Assembly: GCF_001510715.1 (NCBI RefSeq)
Contig: NZ_LMTJ01000012.1
Location: 1-46,470 of the forward strand
Reading direction: 5' to 3'
DNA length: 46,470 nt
Source of the DNA: Bacillus sp. FJAT-29814
GTDB lineage: Bacteria; Bacillota; Bacilli; Bacillales; Cytobacillaceae
Shown here: one piece after another, positions 18,104-27,247 of the stretch
How the letters are laid out: each line of letters opens with the position of its first letter
Numbering within the stretch: the first letter of the stretch is position 1
Made by a program: the position numbers and the translations under genes
Notes under the pieces: model-generated
What the model saw: the letters and a program-made list of their open reading frames with translations, nothing else
The model's database searches: none
What the model was told of the DNA's origin: nothing

Positions 18104-18112
18104 TGGTATAAT
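18104..18112 (+). promoter_or_regulatory. Extended -10 promoter for polC
   Basis: TGGTATAAT is a perfect extended -10 element. No convincing -35 hexamer lies 16-18 nt upstream. It is about 53 nt before the polC start codon, in the short gap after the rseP terminator. Confidence 0.6.
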
Positions 18113-18164
18113 TATGTTTTGAAATAAATTGAGAAAGAGATTTTATAGATAGGAGAGATGTCGG

Positions 18165-21100
18165 TTGAGCGAACATGCCCTTGGCAAAAAAGAGCGATTC
18201 CAACTCTTACTCCAGCAGCTCCAATTAACAGAAGATGCTGTTGTAGTGTATTTCACCAATGCACAAATTGACAAGCTACTGGTTGAAAAAAAAGCTAGGA
18301 AATGGCATTTTCAATTTTTACTTGAAAACATCCTTCCCTTTAAAGTTTTCACCATGTTTACCACCCAGCTTGAACGAACCTTTTCAAATATCGCGACTGT
18401 TTCATTCAGCTTAAAGACAGCCAACCATACCTATGAGCCGGAGGTTTTCTGCGATTATTGGAGTTACTGTATCCGGCAAATTGACGGGATCTCACCACCA
18501 TTGGTAAAGCTGTTAAATGAACAGGTACCCGAAGTGAGCGGGAATAAAATAACCCTTTCTGTCAGAAACGAGGCTGAGGGACTGACAATTAAACAAAAAT
18601 ACAGCCCGATTATCTCGGAAATCTATCAGTCAGTCGGCTTTCCTCCGCTATCATTCGAAACAAAGGTTAATTCCGAAGAAAAAAGTGAAGAATACCAACA
18701 ATTTTTAGAGGCCAAACAGAAGGAAGACCAGGAACGGGCACTGCTCGCTATGGTCGAAATGCAGAAGAAGGAAGCCGAGAAGGACCAGGCCAACGGTGCA
18801 GCATCGGAAGGACCTCTTACAATCGGCCTCACGATTAAGGACGACAGCGAGCTTCGCAGTATTGTTGAGATCGTCGATGAGGAAAGACGGATTGTCGTCC
18901 AAGGTTATATTTTTGACGCAGAGATCCGTGAGTTAAGGAGCGGACGCTCATTATTGACCTTTAAAATGACCGACTACACAAGCTCGATCATGGTAAAAAT
19001 GTTTTCACGCGACAAAGAAGATGCCGCACTTTTCCAACAAGTGAAAAAAGGCATGTGGGTTAGGGTTCGCGGCAGCATCCAAAATGATACCTTCGTCCGC
19101 GATCTGGTGATGATTTGTAATGATGTTAACGAAATAAAGCCGGCCCAGCGCAAGGATACAGCACCGGATGATGAAAAGAGGGTTGAATTGCATTTGCACT
19201 CTCCGATGAGTCAAATGGATGCCGTTACCCCAGTAAGCGCCCTGGTCGCCCAAGCAAAAAAATGGGGCCACAAGGCAATCGCCATCACGGACCATGCTGT
19301 GGCGCAGTCGTTCCCGGAAGCATTCAGCGCCGGAAAGAAAAATGACATTAAAATTCTTTACGGGGTAGAAGCCAATTTGGTCGATGACGGTGTTCCGATC
19401 ACGTATAATGATGCCCACCGTTTGCTGGCAGAGGATACCTATGTTGTTTTTGACGTCGAAACAACTGGTCTGTCAGCCGTATACGACACCATTATTGAAT
19501 TGGCTGCTGTTAAGGTAAGGGACGGAGAAATTGTGGACCGGTTTGAATCCTTTGCCAATCCGCATCACCGCTTGTCAGCAACAACCATTAACCTGACCGG
19601 AATCACCGATGATATGGTGCAAACTGCGCCGGAAGTATCCGAGGTCCTGCAGAAATTTTATGACTGGGCAGGCGACTCGGTCCTGGTTGCCCACAACGCT
19701 TCGTTCGATATGGGTTTCCTAAATGTCGGCTATAAAAAGATCGGACTGGAAAAAGCCAAGAATCCGGTTATTGATACGCTCGAATTGGGCCGTTTCCTGT
19801 ATCCAGAGTTGAAGAACCACAGGTTGAATACGTTGGCGAAAAAGTTCGATATCGAACTGACCCAGCACCACCGGGCCATTTATGATGCGGAAGCGACAGG
19901 ATACTTGTTAATGAAGATGTTGAAGGATTCCGCAGAAAAAGGCATCGCCTATCACGATGAATTTAACGATAATATGGGAAAAGGAAATGCCTATCAACGG
20001 GCGCGCCCGTATCACTGTACACTGTTAGCCCAAACAGAGCAGGGCTTAAAAAATCTATTTAAGCTAGTTTCTATTGCCCATCTTGAATATTTTTACCGTG
20101 TGCCGCGAATTCCGCGCTCTGTCTTGCAAAAATATCGCGAAGGCATTCTTGTCGGTTCCGGCTGCGACAAAGGCGAAGTATTTGAAGGGATGATGCAAAA
20201 GTCACCTGACGAGGTAGAAGCAGTTGCGACGTTTTATGATTATATCGAAGTCATGCCGAAAGCGGTCTATGCGCCATTGATTGAAATGGAATTGGTCCGT
20301 AATGAAAAAGCGCTTGAACAAATTATCGGCAACATTGTTGCCCTCGGCGACAAACTGGGAATACCGGTGGTGGCAACCGGAAACGTGCACTATCTCAATG
20401 AGAACGACAAGATTTATCGAAAAATCCTTATCAGTTCTCAGGGCGGTGCCAATCCGTTAAACCGCCATGAACTGCCGGATGTCCATTTTCGGAGTACAAA
20501 TGAGATGCTTGATGCCTTTGCCTTTCTAGGGAAAGAAAAGGCCAAGGAAATTGTTGTGACTAATACGAATAAAATTGCGGATATGATTGATGTCATCAAA
20601 CCGATTAAAGACGATTTATATACACCGAGAATTGAAGGTGCCGAGGATGAGATGCGGGAAATGAGCTATGCGATGGCCCGTAGGATTTACGGCGACCCGC
20701 TTCCGGAAATTGTCGAAGCCCGTTTGGAAAAGGAATTGAAAAGTATCATCGGCCACGGGTTTGCCGTTATTTACCTGATTTCCCATAAGCTCGTTAAAAA
20801 GTCATTGGATGATGGGTATCTCGTCGGCTCGCGGGGATCGGTCGGTTCCTCGTTTGTTGCGACAATGACCGAAATTACCGAGGTAAATCCGTTGCCGCCG
20901 CATTACATCTGCCCTACTTGCAAACATTCAGAGTTTTTTAATGATGGTTCCGTCGGTTCAGGGTATGACCTGCCTGATAAAGACTGCCCAAACTGCGGAG
21001 GCAAATACCGCAAGGACGGCCACGACATCCCGTTCGAAACCTTCCTTGGCTTCAAAGGCGACAAGGTACCAGATATCGATTTGAATTTTTCCGGAGAGTA

Positions 21101-22490
21101 TCAGCCTCGTGCACATAATTATACGAAGGTTCTGTTTGGTGAGGACTATGTTTACCGGGCAGGAACGATTGGAACGGTTGCCGATAAGACGGCATATGGG
21201 TATGTGAGAGCTTATCAGCAGGAAAAAAATCTTCATTTGCGCAATGCAGAAGTAGATCGGCTTGTCGCCGGCTGTACCGGTGTAAAACGGACGACCGGCC
21301 AGCACCCAGGCGGGATTATCGTTATTCCTGATTATATGGATGTTTATGATTTTACGCCGATTCAATTCCCGGCTGACGATAGAAATTCAGAATGGAAAAC
21401 GACCCATTTTGATTTCCACTCGATTCATGATAACGTCTTAAAGCTCGATATCCTTGGTCACGATGATCCGACGGTGATCAGGATGCTTCAGGACTTGAGC
21501 GGAATTGATCCGAAAACAATTCCGACGGACGACCCGGAGGTTATGAAGATTTTTAGCGGGACCGAATCGCTCGGGGTAACGGAAGAGCAAATTATGTGTA
21601 AGACTGGTACGCTCGGGATTCCGGAATTCGGAACCCGTTTCGTCAGACAGATGCTCGAGGATACGAAGCCAACCACTTTCTCTGAGCTTGTGCAAATTTC
21701 CGGACTGTCGCACGGGACCGACGTTTGGCTCGGAAATGCCCAAGAACTGATTCACCAAAAGATTTGTACCTTAAGCGAAGTAATCGGCTGCCGTGACGAT
21801 ATCATGGTCTATTTGATTTATCAGGGGCTGGAGCCTTCATTCGCTTTTAAAATCATGGAGTCGGTTCGTAAGGGGAAAGGTCTCACTGAGGAAATGGAAG
21901 CAGAAATGCGCAGAAATGAAGTACCGGAATGGTATATTGATTCATGTAAGAAAATTAAATACATGTTCCCGAAGGCACACGCCGCTGCCTATGTATTAAT
22001 GGCAGTAAGGATTGCCTATTTTAAAGTACATTTGCCATTGCTTTATTACGCCGCTTACTTTACAGTCAGGGCAGAGGATTTTGACATCGAAACAATGTCA
22101 CGAGGTTCCGAGGCGATTCGGGCCAAGATTGAAGAAATTAACGCAAAAGGCCTTGAGGCGTCGAACAAAGAGAAAAACCTCCTGACTGTAATGGAATTGG
22201 CTCTTGAGATGTCCGAGAGAGGCTACTCCTTCCAAAACTATGATTTATACAAATCGGCTGCATCCGAATTCATTATTGAAGGGAACTCGTTAATCCCTCC
22301 GTTCAATTCGATACCTGGTCTCGGAACAAATGCCGCAGTCAATATTATCAAGGCCAGGGGAGAGGGAGAATTCTTGTCAAAAGAAGACCTGCAGCAACGA
22401 GGAAAAGTATCAAAGACCATTCTGGAATACCTGGATAAGCAAGGCTGCCTGTCAGCCCTTCCAGAGCAAAACCAGCTTTCCCTGTTTTAA
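18165..22490 (+). CDS. polC: DNA polymerase III alpha subunit, PolC type
   Basis: PolC is the replicative DNA polymerase of low-GC Gram-positives, with built-in proofreading. The 1441-residue architecture is complete. There is an N-terminal domain, an OB-fold near residues 240-330, then a PHP domain split around the exonuclease (ELHLHSPMSQMDA, His343). The DEDDh exonuclease begins FDVETTG (Asp430). A zinc-binding CPTC...CPNCGG lies near 915-945. Polymerase motifs include GSRGSVGSS and PDIDLNFSGEYQ with Asp970 and Asp972. It ends in the beta-clamp-binding peptide QLSLF. The TTG start has AGGAGAG 7 nt upstream; a nearby ATG at 18158 is out of frame. Confidence 0.98.
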   Translation: MSEHALGKKERFQLLLQQLQLTEDAVVVYFTNAQIDKLLVEKKARKWHFQFLLENILPFKVFTMFTTQLERTFSNIATVSFSLKTANHTYEPEVFCDYWSYCIRQIDGISPPLVKLLNEQVPEVSGNKITLSVRNEAEGLTIKQKYSPIISEIYQSVGFPPLSFETKVNSEEKSEEYQQFLEAKQKEDQERALLAMVEMQKKEAEKDQANGAASEGPLTIGLTIKDDSELRSIVEIVDEERRIVVQGYIFDAEIRELRSGRSLLTFKMTDYTSSIMVKMFSRDKEDAALFQQVKKGMWVRVRGSIQNDTFVRDLVMICNDVNEIKPAQRKDTAPDDEKRVELHLHSPMSQMDAVTPVSALVAQAKKWGHKAIAITDHAVAQSFPEAFSAGKKNDIKILYGVEANLVDDGVPITYNDAHRLLAEDTYVVFDVETTGLSAVYDTIIELAAVKVRDGEIVDRFESFANPHHRLSATTINLTGITDDMVQTAPEVSEVLQKFYDWAGDSVLVAHNASFDMGFLNVGYKKIGLEKAKNPVIDTLELGRFLYPELKNHRLNTLAKKFDIELTQHHRAIYDAEATGYLLMKMLKDSAEKGIAYHDEFNDNMGKGNAYQRARPYHCTLLAQTEQGLKNLFKLVSIAHLEYFYRVPRIPRSVLQKYREGILVGSGCDKGEVFEGMMQKSPDEVEAVATFYDYIEVMPKAVYAPLIEMELVRNEKALEQIIGNIVALGDKLGIPVVATGNVHYLNENDKIYRKILISSQGGANPLNRHELPDVHFRSTNEMLDAFAFLGKEKAKEIVVTNTNKIADMIDVIKPIKDDLYTPRIEGAEDEMREMSYAMARRIYGDPLPEIVEARLEKELKSIIGHGFAVIYLISHKLVKKSLDDGYLVGSRGSVGSSFVATMTEITEVNPLPPHYICPTCKHSEFFNDGSVGSGYDLPDKDCPNCGGKYRKDGHDIPFETFLGFKGDKVPDIDLNFSGEYQPRAHNYTKVLFGEDYVYRAGTIGTVADKTAYGYVRAYQQEKNLHLRNAEVDRLVAGCTGVKRTTGQHPGGIIVIPDYMDVYDFTPIQFPADDRNSEWKTTHFDFHSIHDNVLKLDILGHDDPTVIRMLQDLSGIDPKTIPTDDPEVMKIFSGTESLGVTEEQIMCKTGTLGIPEFGTRFVRQMLEDTKPTTFSELVQISGLSHGTDVWLGNAQELIHQKICTLSEVIGCRDDIMVYLIYQGLEPSFAFKIMESVRKGKGLTEEMEAEMRRNEVPEWYIDSCKKIKYMFPKAHAAAYVLMAVRIAYFKVHLPLLYYAAYFTVRAEDFDIETMSRGSEAIRAKIEEINAKGLEASNKEKNLLTVMELALEMSERGYSFQNYDLYKSAASEFIIEGNSLIPPFNSIPGLGTNAAVNIIKARGEGEFLSKEDLQQRGKVSKTILEYLDKQGCLSALPEQNQLSLF

Positions 22491-22496
22491 GGCGAT

Positions 22497-22548
22497 GCCA
22501 GGGCGTTCGGCTTATGGTGTCATCTAGCTCCAGCCCTTGGCGCTTTTG
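22497..22548 (+). terminator. Possible polC terminator within a degenerate repeat-like sequence
   Basis: GCCAGGG (22497-22503) can pair with CCCTTGGC (22534-22541) with one bulge, followed by GCTTTT. The interior, including GTCATCTAGCTCCAG, resembles from memory the dispersed CTAGCTCCAGCGCC-type repeats common in Bacillaceae genomes. The long loop makes it a weak terminator by itself. Confidence 0.4.
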
Positions 22549-22555
22549 GTTTAAT

Positions 22556-22584
22556 TTGCATAAGGCCTTTGATTATGTTATAGT
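22556..22584 (+). promoter_or_regulatory. Sigma-A promoter for the rimP-nusA-infB operon
   Basis: TTGCAT (22556-22561) and TATAGT (22579-22584) are spaced by 17 nt. Transcription would begin near 22591, leaving a leader of about 130 nt with a stable hairpin before rimP. No comparable promoter is visible again until truB or beyond, so this one probably serves the whole operon. Confidence 0.7.
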
Positions 22585-22616
22585 TTTATTGGAAATACTA
22601 AGACATACTCTCGTGT

Positions 22617-22643
22617 AAAAGAGTGGGGATTCTCCCACTCTTT
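22617..22643 (+). promoter_or_regulatory. Leader hairpin of the rimP-nusA operon
   Basis: AAAAGAGTGGG pairs with CCCACTCTTT across a short loop, forming a 10-11 bp stem in the 5' leader. The following sequence, CGTGTTGTT, is only moderately T-rich, so it could be an attenuator or a stabilising leader structure rather than a full terminator. Confidence 0.5.
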
Positions 22644-22719
22644 CGTGTTGTTACAGGTTTTTGCGTATTTTTCAACAAATGTCTGCTACATAGAATGAAG
22701 TGGAAAAAGGAGGTATAGC

Positions 22720-23190
22720 ATGAGCAAAATAACGGAAGTTGTTGAAGAGCTGGCTGCACCCATTTTTCAGGAACTTGGTTTGGAACTCGTAGAAATCGAG
22801 TATGTGAAAGAAGGAAAAAGCTGGTTTCTTCGCGTATATATCGATAAGGACACCGGAGTTGACATCGAGGACTGCGGTCTGGTAAGCGAACGTCTTAGTG
22901 AAAAACTGGATGAAGTCGATCCAATTCCGCACAACTATTTTCTTGAAGTATCTTCGCCAGGGGCAGAACGCCCGTTAAAAAAAGACAAAGATTTCGAAAA
23001 GGCAATCGGCAAGAATGTTTATATCAAAACCTATGAGCCAATCGATGGCGAAAAGAGCTTCGAGGGTACACTGACGGCTTTTGACGGCCAGACAGTAAAA
23101 GTGGAAGTAAAGATTAAAACAAGAAAGAAAACCGTTGAAATTCCTTATGAGAAAGTGGCTAATGCCCGTTTGGCGGTTGCTTTTTCGTAA
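22720..23190 (+). CDS. rimP: Ribosome maturation factor RimP
   Basis: RimP (YlxS) assists 30S subunit maturation. The 156-residue protein has the alpha/beta N-terminal domain (EELAAPIFQELGLELVEIEYVKEGKSWFLRVYIDKDTGVDIEDCGLVSERLSEKLD) with the conserved YFLEVSSPGAERPLKKDKDF segment. A C-terminal SH3-like domain follows (VYIKTYEPIDGEKSFEGTLTAFDG). GGAGG precedes the ATG. It is the first gene of the nusA operon, as in most bacteria, with its own promoter at 22556-22584. Confidence 0.96.
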   Translation: MSKITEVVEELAAPIFQELGLELVEIEYVKEGKSWFLRVYIDKDTGVDIEDCGLVSERLSEKLDEVDPIPHNYFLEVSSPGAERPLKKDKDFEKAIGKNVYIKTYEPIDGEKSFEGTLTAFDGQTVKVEVKIKTRKKTVEIPYEKVANARLAVAFS

Positions 23191-23221
23191 AAAATTTAGG
23201 AGAAAAGGGGGATAAAAAGAA

Positions 23222-24343
23222 ATGAGCAGCGAATTATTAGATGCTCTTATTGTACTGGAAAGAGAAAAAGGCATTTCCAGAGATGTTTTAATTGAGGCGA
23301 TGGAAGCAGCGCTAATCTCGGCTTATCGGCGTAATTTCAACCAAGCCCAGAACGTAAGAATTGACCTGAATCTCGAGACAGGTTCCATGCGGGTGTTTGC
23401 ACGTAAAGAAGTAGTTGATGAGGTTTTCGATCCGCGCCTTGAAATTTCTTTGGAGGACGCCAGAAGAATTAACCCGAACTATCAAGTGGAAGATATCGTT
23501 GAGATGGAGGTCACGCCAAAGGATTTTGGCCGGATTGCTGCACAAACAGCGAAACAGGTTGTGACCCAGCGCGTCAGAGAAGCGGAACGAGGCATTATCT
23601 ATTCCGAGTTTATCGACAGGGAAGAAGACATTATGACCGGTATTGTCCAGCGGCTTGATGCTAAATTCATCTACGTCAGCCTTGGAAAAATTGAAGCATT
23701 GCTCCCGATTAATGAGCAAATGCCAAATGAAAGATACAAGCCGCATGACCGCATTAAGGTGTTTATTACCAAGGTGGAAAAAACCACAAAAGGTCCGCAG
23801 ATTTTTGTTTCTAGAACACATCCCGGTTTGTTAAAGCGGTTGTTTGAAATCGAAGTTCCTGAGATTTATGATGGAACCGTGGAAATCAAGTCCGTTGCCC
23901 GTGAAGCAGGCGACCGTTCCAAAATATCCGTCCATTCTGATAATCCGGAAGTAGATCCTGTTGGGTCATGTGTGGGTCCAAAAGGGGCACGGGTCCAAGC
24001 GGTTGTTAATGAGTTGAAGGGCGAAAAAATAGATATTGTCAAGTGGTCGGATGACCCGGTCGTATTTGTGGCCAATGCCTTAAGCCCGTCCAAAGTTCTC
24101 GATGTTATGGTCAGTGAGGATGATAAAGCGACAACGGTAGTCGTTCCTGATTACCAGTTGTCATTGGCGATTGGAAAGCGGGGACAAAATGCCCGCTTGG
24201 CTGCAAAATTAACCGGCTGGAAGATTGATATCAAATCAGAATCGGAAGCCCGTGAAAAGGGTATCTATCCGCGTGAAGAAACAATCAGACTTTTTGATGA
24301 TCAAGATGATACTGATTTCGATTATGAGGAAGATTTTGAATAA
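23222..24343 (+). CDS. nusA: Transcription termination/antitermination factor NusA
   Basis: NusA binds RNA polymerase and modulates pausing, termination and antitermination. The 373-residue protein has the N-terminal polymerase-binding domain, an S1 domain near residues 135-200 (IMTGIVQRLDAKFIYVSLGKIEALLPINEQ), and two KH domains. These are marked by DPVGSCVGPKGARVQAVVNELKGEKIDIVKW and LAIGKRGQNARLAAKLTGWKIDI. It lacks the acidic C-terminal repeats of proteobacterial NusA, as expected for Firmicutes, and ends in a short acidic tail. It follows rimP by 31 nt and precedes ylxR. Confidence 0.97.
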   Translation: MSSELLDALIVLEREKGISRDVLIEAMEAALISAYRRNFNQAQNVRIDLNLETGSMRVFARKEVVDEVFDPRLEISLEDARRINPNYQVEDIVEMEVTPKDFGRIAAQTAKQVVTQRVREAERGIIYSEFIDREEDIMTGIVQRLDAKFIYVSLGKIEALLPINEQMPNERYKPHDRIKVFITKVEKTTKGPQIFVSRTHPGLLKRLFEIEVPEIYDGTVEIKSVAREAGDRSKISVHSDNPEVDPVGSCVGPKGARVQAVVNELKGEKIDIVKWSDDPVVFVANALSPSKVLDVMVSEDDKATTVVVPDYQLSLAIGKRGQNARLAAKLTGWKIDIKSESEAREKGIYPREETIRLFDDQDDTDFDYEEDFE

Positions 24344-24357
24344 ATAAGGGGTGAATG

Positions 24358-24645
24358 ATGGTGAACACGAAGAGAAAAGTTCCTATGCGCAAATGTGTGG
24401 CTACCGGTGAAATGAAACCGAAAAAAGAACTCGTTCGCATCGTTCGCTCTAAAGAGGGTGAAGTATCCGTTGACTTGACCGGAAAAAAATCCGGCAGGGG
24501 TGCCTACCTTTCAAAGGATAAAGAAGCCATCCTCTTGGCAAAGAAAAAGAATATCTTAGCCAACCATTTAGAAGTTTCAATCGATGAAACATTATATGAT
24601 GAGCTGCTAGGGTTGGTAGAGAAGGAGAACGGGTCGGCCAAATGA
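24358..24645 (+). CDS. rnpM: YlxR/RnpM family RNA-binding protein
   Basis: This small basic protein belongs to the YlxR (DUF448) family; in B. subtilis it has been described as an RNase P modulator. The conserved core is KVPMRKCVATGEMKPKKELVRIVRSKEGEVSVDLTGKKSGRGAYLSKD, including the GRGAY(L/V) motif. Three consecutive possible start codons exist (ATG 24355, ATG 24358, GTG 24361); the AAGGGG ribosome binding site at 24346-24351 is best spaced for the latter two. Its stop overlaps the start of the next gene by 4 nt, which suggests coupled translation. Confidence 0.9.
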   Translation: MVNTKRKVPMRKCVATGEMKPKKELVRIVRSKEGEVSVDLTGKKSGRGAYLSKDKEAILLAKKKNILANHLEVSIDETLYDELLGLVEKENGSAK

Positions 24646-24944
24646 AGGAAAATCAATGGATGTCATTTCTTGGATTGGCCAATCGAGCAGGTAGAACTAT
24701 TTCAGGTGAGGAGCTAACCGTAAAGCAAATCCAAAAGGGAAATGCAAAGCTTGTTTTATTATCCGCAGATGCATCTCAAAATACGACCAAAAAAATTACC
24801 GATAAGTGTAATACGTATGAGGTTCCGATTAAAATGGTGGAAAATCGTTATCTTCTTGGCCAGGCAATTGGCAAGGAAGCCCGCGTTGTTGTAGCTGTTT
24901 TGGATAATGGATTCGCCAAGAAATTGAAACTAATGCTCGATTAA
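24642..24944 (+). CDS. rplGA: L7Ae-family ribosomal/RNA-binding protein YlxQ
   Basis: This 100-residue protein is of the L7Ae/L30e/S12e/Gadd45 fold, whose members bind kink-turn RNA. The sequence SFLGLANRAGRTISGEELTVKQIQKGNAKLVLLSADASQNTTKKITDKC fits the family, with the helix-turn N-terminus and the conserved LVLLSADAS strand. ATGA overlap with ylxR and 20-nt spacing to infB place it inside the operon. The exact role in Bacillus is uncertain. Confidence 0.9.
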   Translation: MKENQWMSFLGLANRAGRTISGEELTVKQIQKGNAKLVLLSADASQNTTKKITDKCNTYEVPIKMVENRYLLGQAIGKEARVVVAVLDNGFAKKLKLMLD

Positions 24945-24964
24945 ATCTTGCGGGGGTGAAAAGA

Positions 24965-27247
24965 ATGAGTAAAATGCGCGTTTATGAATATGCAAAAAAA
25001 CATAACATTTCGAGTAAGGAAATTATTACGAAATTAAAAGAAATGAACATAGAAGTTTCAAACCATATGGCAACATTAGAAGCGTCAGATTTAAAAAAGC
25101 TGGACGCTCTATATAATAAGAAGGAAAATAATGGGGCACAGCACAAGTCAAATAATGCTGCACCAGGGCAAAAACGATCCAATAATAGGCCAGCCCAGCA
25201 AAATGCGGCAAAGAAGCCTCAGTCACAGCCTAAGGTTGCTCCAAAAGCGGTGGGGGAAGAAGACGAAGTCGCTGTCCCGAACAAGGTGAAAGTGGCAGTT
25301 GCACCGAAAGCCAAAGAAGGCAAAAAGCAAGAACAAGAGTATCAATCAAAGGAAAATAAGGCTTTCCAACCAGGCAAAGGTAAACAAAAAAACCACAGCC
25401 ATCAACAAAATCGTAATCATAATCAAAATAAAAAGAGAAATCATCAGCATGCGCAGCAACAACAGGCTCCGCAAAAGAGAAAAGAAAAGGAACTTCCTGC
25501 AAAAATTACATTCAGTGAATCCTTAACTGTTTCAGAACTTGCGAAGAAGCTGCACCGGGAACCTTCTGAAATTATCAAAAAGCTATTTTTATTAGGTGTA
25601 ATGGCTACGATTAACCAGGAACTTGATAAAGACGCAATTGAATTAATTGCCGGTGAATACGGTGTTGAAGTAGAAGAAGAAATTAAAGTGGATTCCACTG
25701 ACCTGGAAATCTATTTCACAGAAGATGCTCCTGAAGTTTTAGTAGAGCGTCCTGCTGTCGTCACGATTATGGGGCACGTTGACCACGGTAAAACGACCTT
25801 GCTTGACTCCATTCGTAACACAAAGGTGACCGAAGGAGAGGCTGGAGGGATTACCCAGCATATCGGGGCCTACCAAGTAGTGGAAAATGGCAAGAGGATC
25901 ACGTTCCTCGATACCCCAGGACACGCCGCGTTTACGACCATGCGTGCTCGTGGCGCACAGATTACAGACATTACGATTCTCGTCGTTGCCGCCGATGATG
26001 GTGTCATGCCGCAAACAGTCGAGGCGATTAACCATGCCAAAGCTGCTGAAGTTCCAATTATCGTAGCGGTAAATAAAATGGATAAAGAAGCAGCTAATCC
26101 TGACCGTGTCATGCAGGAATTGACAGAACACGGATTAGTAGCAGAGGCTTGGGGCGGAGATACTATCTTTGTACCGATTTCTGCAAAAAATGGCGAAGGA
26201 ATTGACAGCTTACTCGAAATGATTTTGCTTGTAAGCGAAGTGGAAGAATATAAAGCAAATCCAAAGCGAAATGCAGTCGGCACCGTCATTGAGGCAAGGC
26301 TGGATAAAGGCCGCGGTTCAGTGGCAACGCTTCTTGTGCAAAACGGGACATTAAAGATCGGTGACCCGATTGTTGTCGGAAATACATTTGGCCGTGTCCG
26401 TGCCATGGTCAATGATATCGGACGCCGCGTAAAAGAAGCTGCACCATCTACCCCAGTCGAAATTACCGGTTTAAACGATGTACCACAAGCCGGTGACCGT
26501 TTCGTCGTTTTTGATGATGAAAAGACGGCTCGCCATATTGGGGAAGTTCGTGCTCAGCAGGCATTAGCTGCCCAGCGCGGTGAAAAATCCCGCGTCAGCC
26601 TTGATAATCTGTTTGAACAATTAAAACAGGGTGAAATGAAGGATCTAAATATCATCATTAAAGCGGATGTTCAAGGTTCAGCCGAGGCGCTTGCGGCTTC
26701 CCTGCTTAAAATAGATGTTGAAGGTGTCAATATTAAAATCATTCATAGCGGAGCAGGAGCGATTAATGAATCCGATATCAGCCTAGCATCGGCGTCCAAC
26801 GCCATTGTCATCGGCTTTAATGTCCGTCCTGATGTTAATGCCAAACGCGCGGCTGAAGCGGAGGATGTAGATGTCCGCTTACACCGGATTATTTACAAGG
26901 TGATTGAAGAAATCGAAGCTGCTATGAAAGGGATGCTTGATCCGGAATTTGAAGAAAAAATTATTGGTCAAGCGGAAGTTCGTCAGACATTCAAAGTGTC
27001 AAAGGTTGGCACAATTGCCGGTTCCTATGTCACCGACGGAAAGATTACCCGCGATAGCGGTGTCCGTGTAATCCGTGATGGAGTGGTAATCTTTGAAGGG
27101 ACGATCGATGCCCTAAAACGTTTTAAAGATGATGCCAAAGAAGTAGCCCAAGGCTATGAATGTGGTATTACCGTTAAAAACTTTAATGATATCAAAGAAG
27201 GCGATGTCATTGAAGCATTTGTAATGGAAGAAGTGGAACGTAAATGA
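24965..27247 (+). CDS. infB: Translation initiation factor IF-2
   Basis: IF-2 is the GTPase that brings initiator tRNA to the 30S subunit. The start is ATG 24965, 6 nt after GGGGGTG; the frame is open back to a GTG inside that ribosome binding site. The first 50 residues form an IF2_N domain (VYEYAKKHNISSKEIITKLKEMN). Residues about 55-180 are a low-complexity linker rich in Q, N, H and K, followed by a second IF2_N domain. The G domain has GHVDHGKT from residue 270, DTPGHAAF and NKMD. Domains II, III and IV follow. Its 760 residues are somewhat more than B. subtilis IF-2, mostly through the linker. Confidence 0.97.
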   Translation: MSKMRVYEYAKKHNISSKEIITKLKEMNIEVSNHMATLEASDLKKLDALYNKKENNGAQHKSNNAAPGQKRSNNRPAQQNAAKKPQSQPKVAPKAVGEEDEVAVPNKVKVAVAPKAKEGKKQEQEYQSKENKAFQPGKGKQKNHSHQQNRNHNQNKKRNHQHAQQQQAPQKRKEKELPAKITFSESLTVSELAKKLHREPSEIIKKLFLLGVMATINQELDKDAIELIAGEYGVEVEEEIKVDSTDLEIYFTEDAPEVLVERPAVVTIMGHVDHGKTTLLDSIRNTKVTEGEAGGITQHIGAYQVVENGKRITFLDTPGHAAFTTMRARGAQITDITILVVAADDGVMPQTVEAINHAKAAEVPIIVAVNKMDKEAANPDRVMQELTEHGLVAEAWGGDTIFVPISAKNGEGIDSLLEMILLVSEVEEYKANPKRNAVGTVIEARLDKGRGSVATLLVQNGTLKIGDPIVVGNTFGRVRAMVNDIGRRVKEAAPSTPVEITGLNDVPQAGDRFVVFDDEKTARHIGEVRAQQALAAQRGEKSRVSLDNLFEQLKQGEMKDLNIIIKADVQGSAEALAASLLKIDVEGVNIKIIHSGAGAINESDISLASASNAIVIGFNVRPDVNAKRAAEAEDVDVRLHRIIYKVIEEIEAAMKGMLDPEFEEKIIGQAEVRQTFKVSKVGTIAGSYVTDGKITRDSGVRVIRDGVVIFEGTIDALKRFKDDAKEVAQGYECGITVKNFNDIKEGDVIEAFVMEEVERK

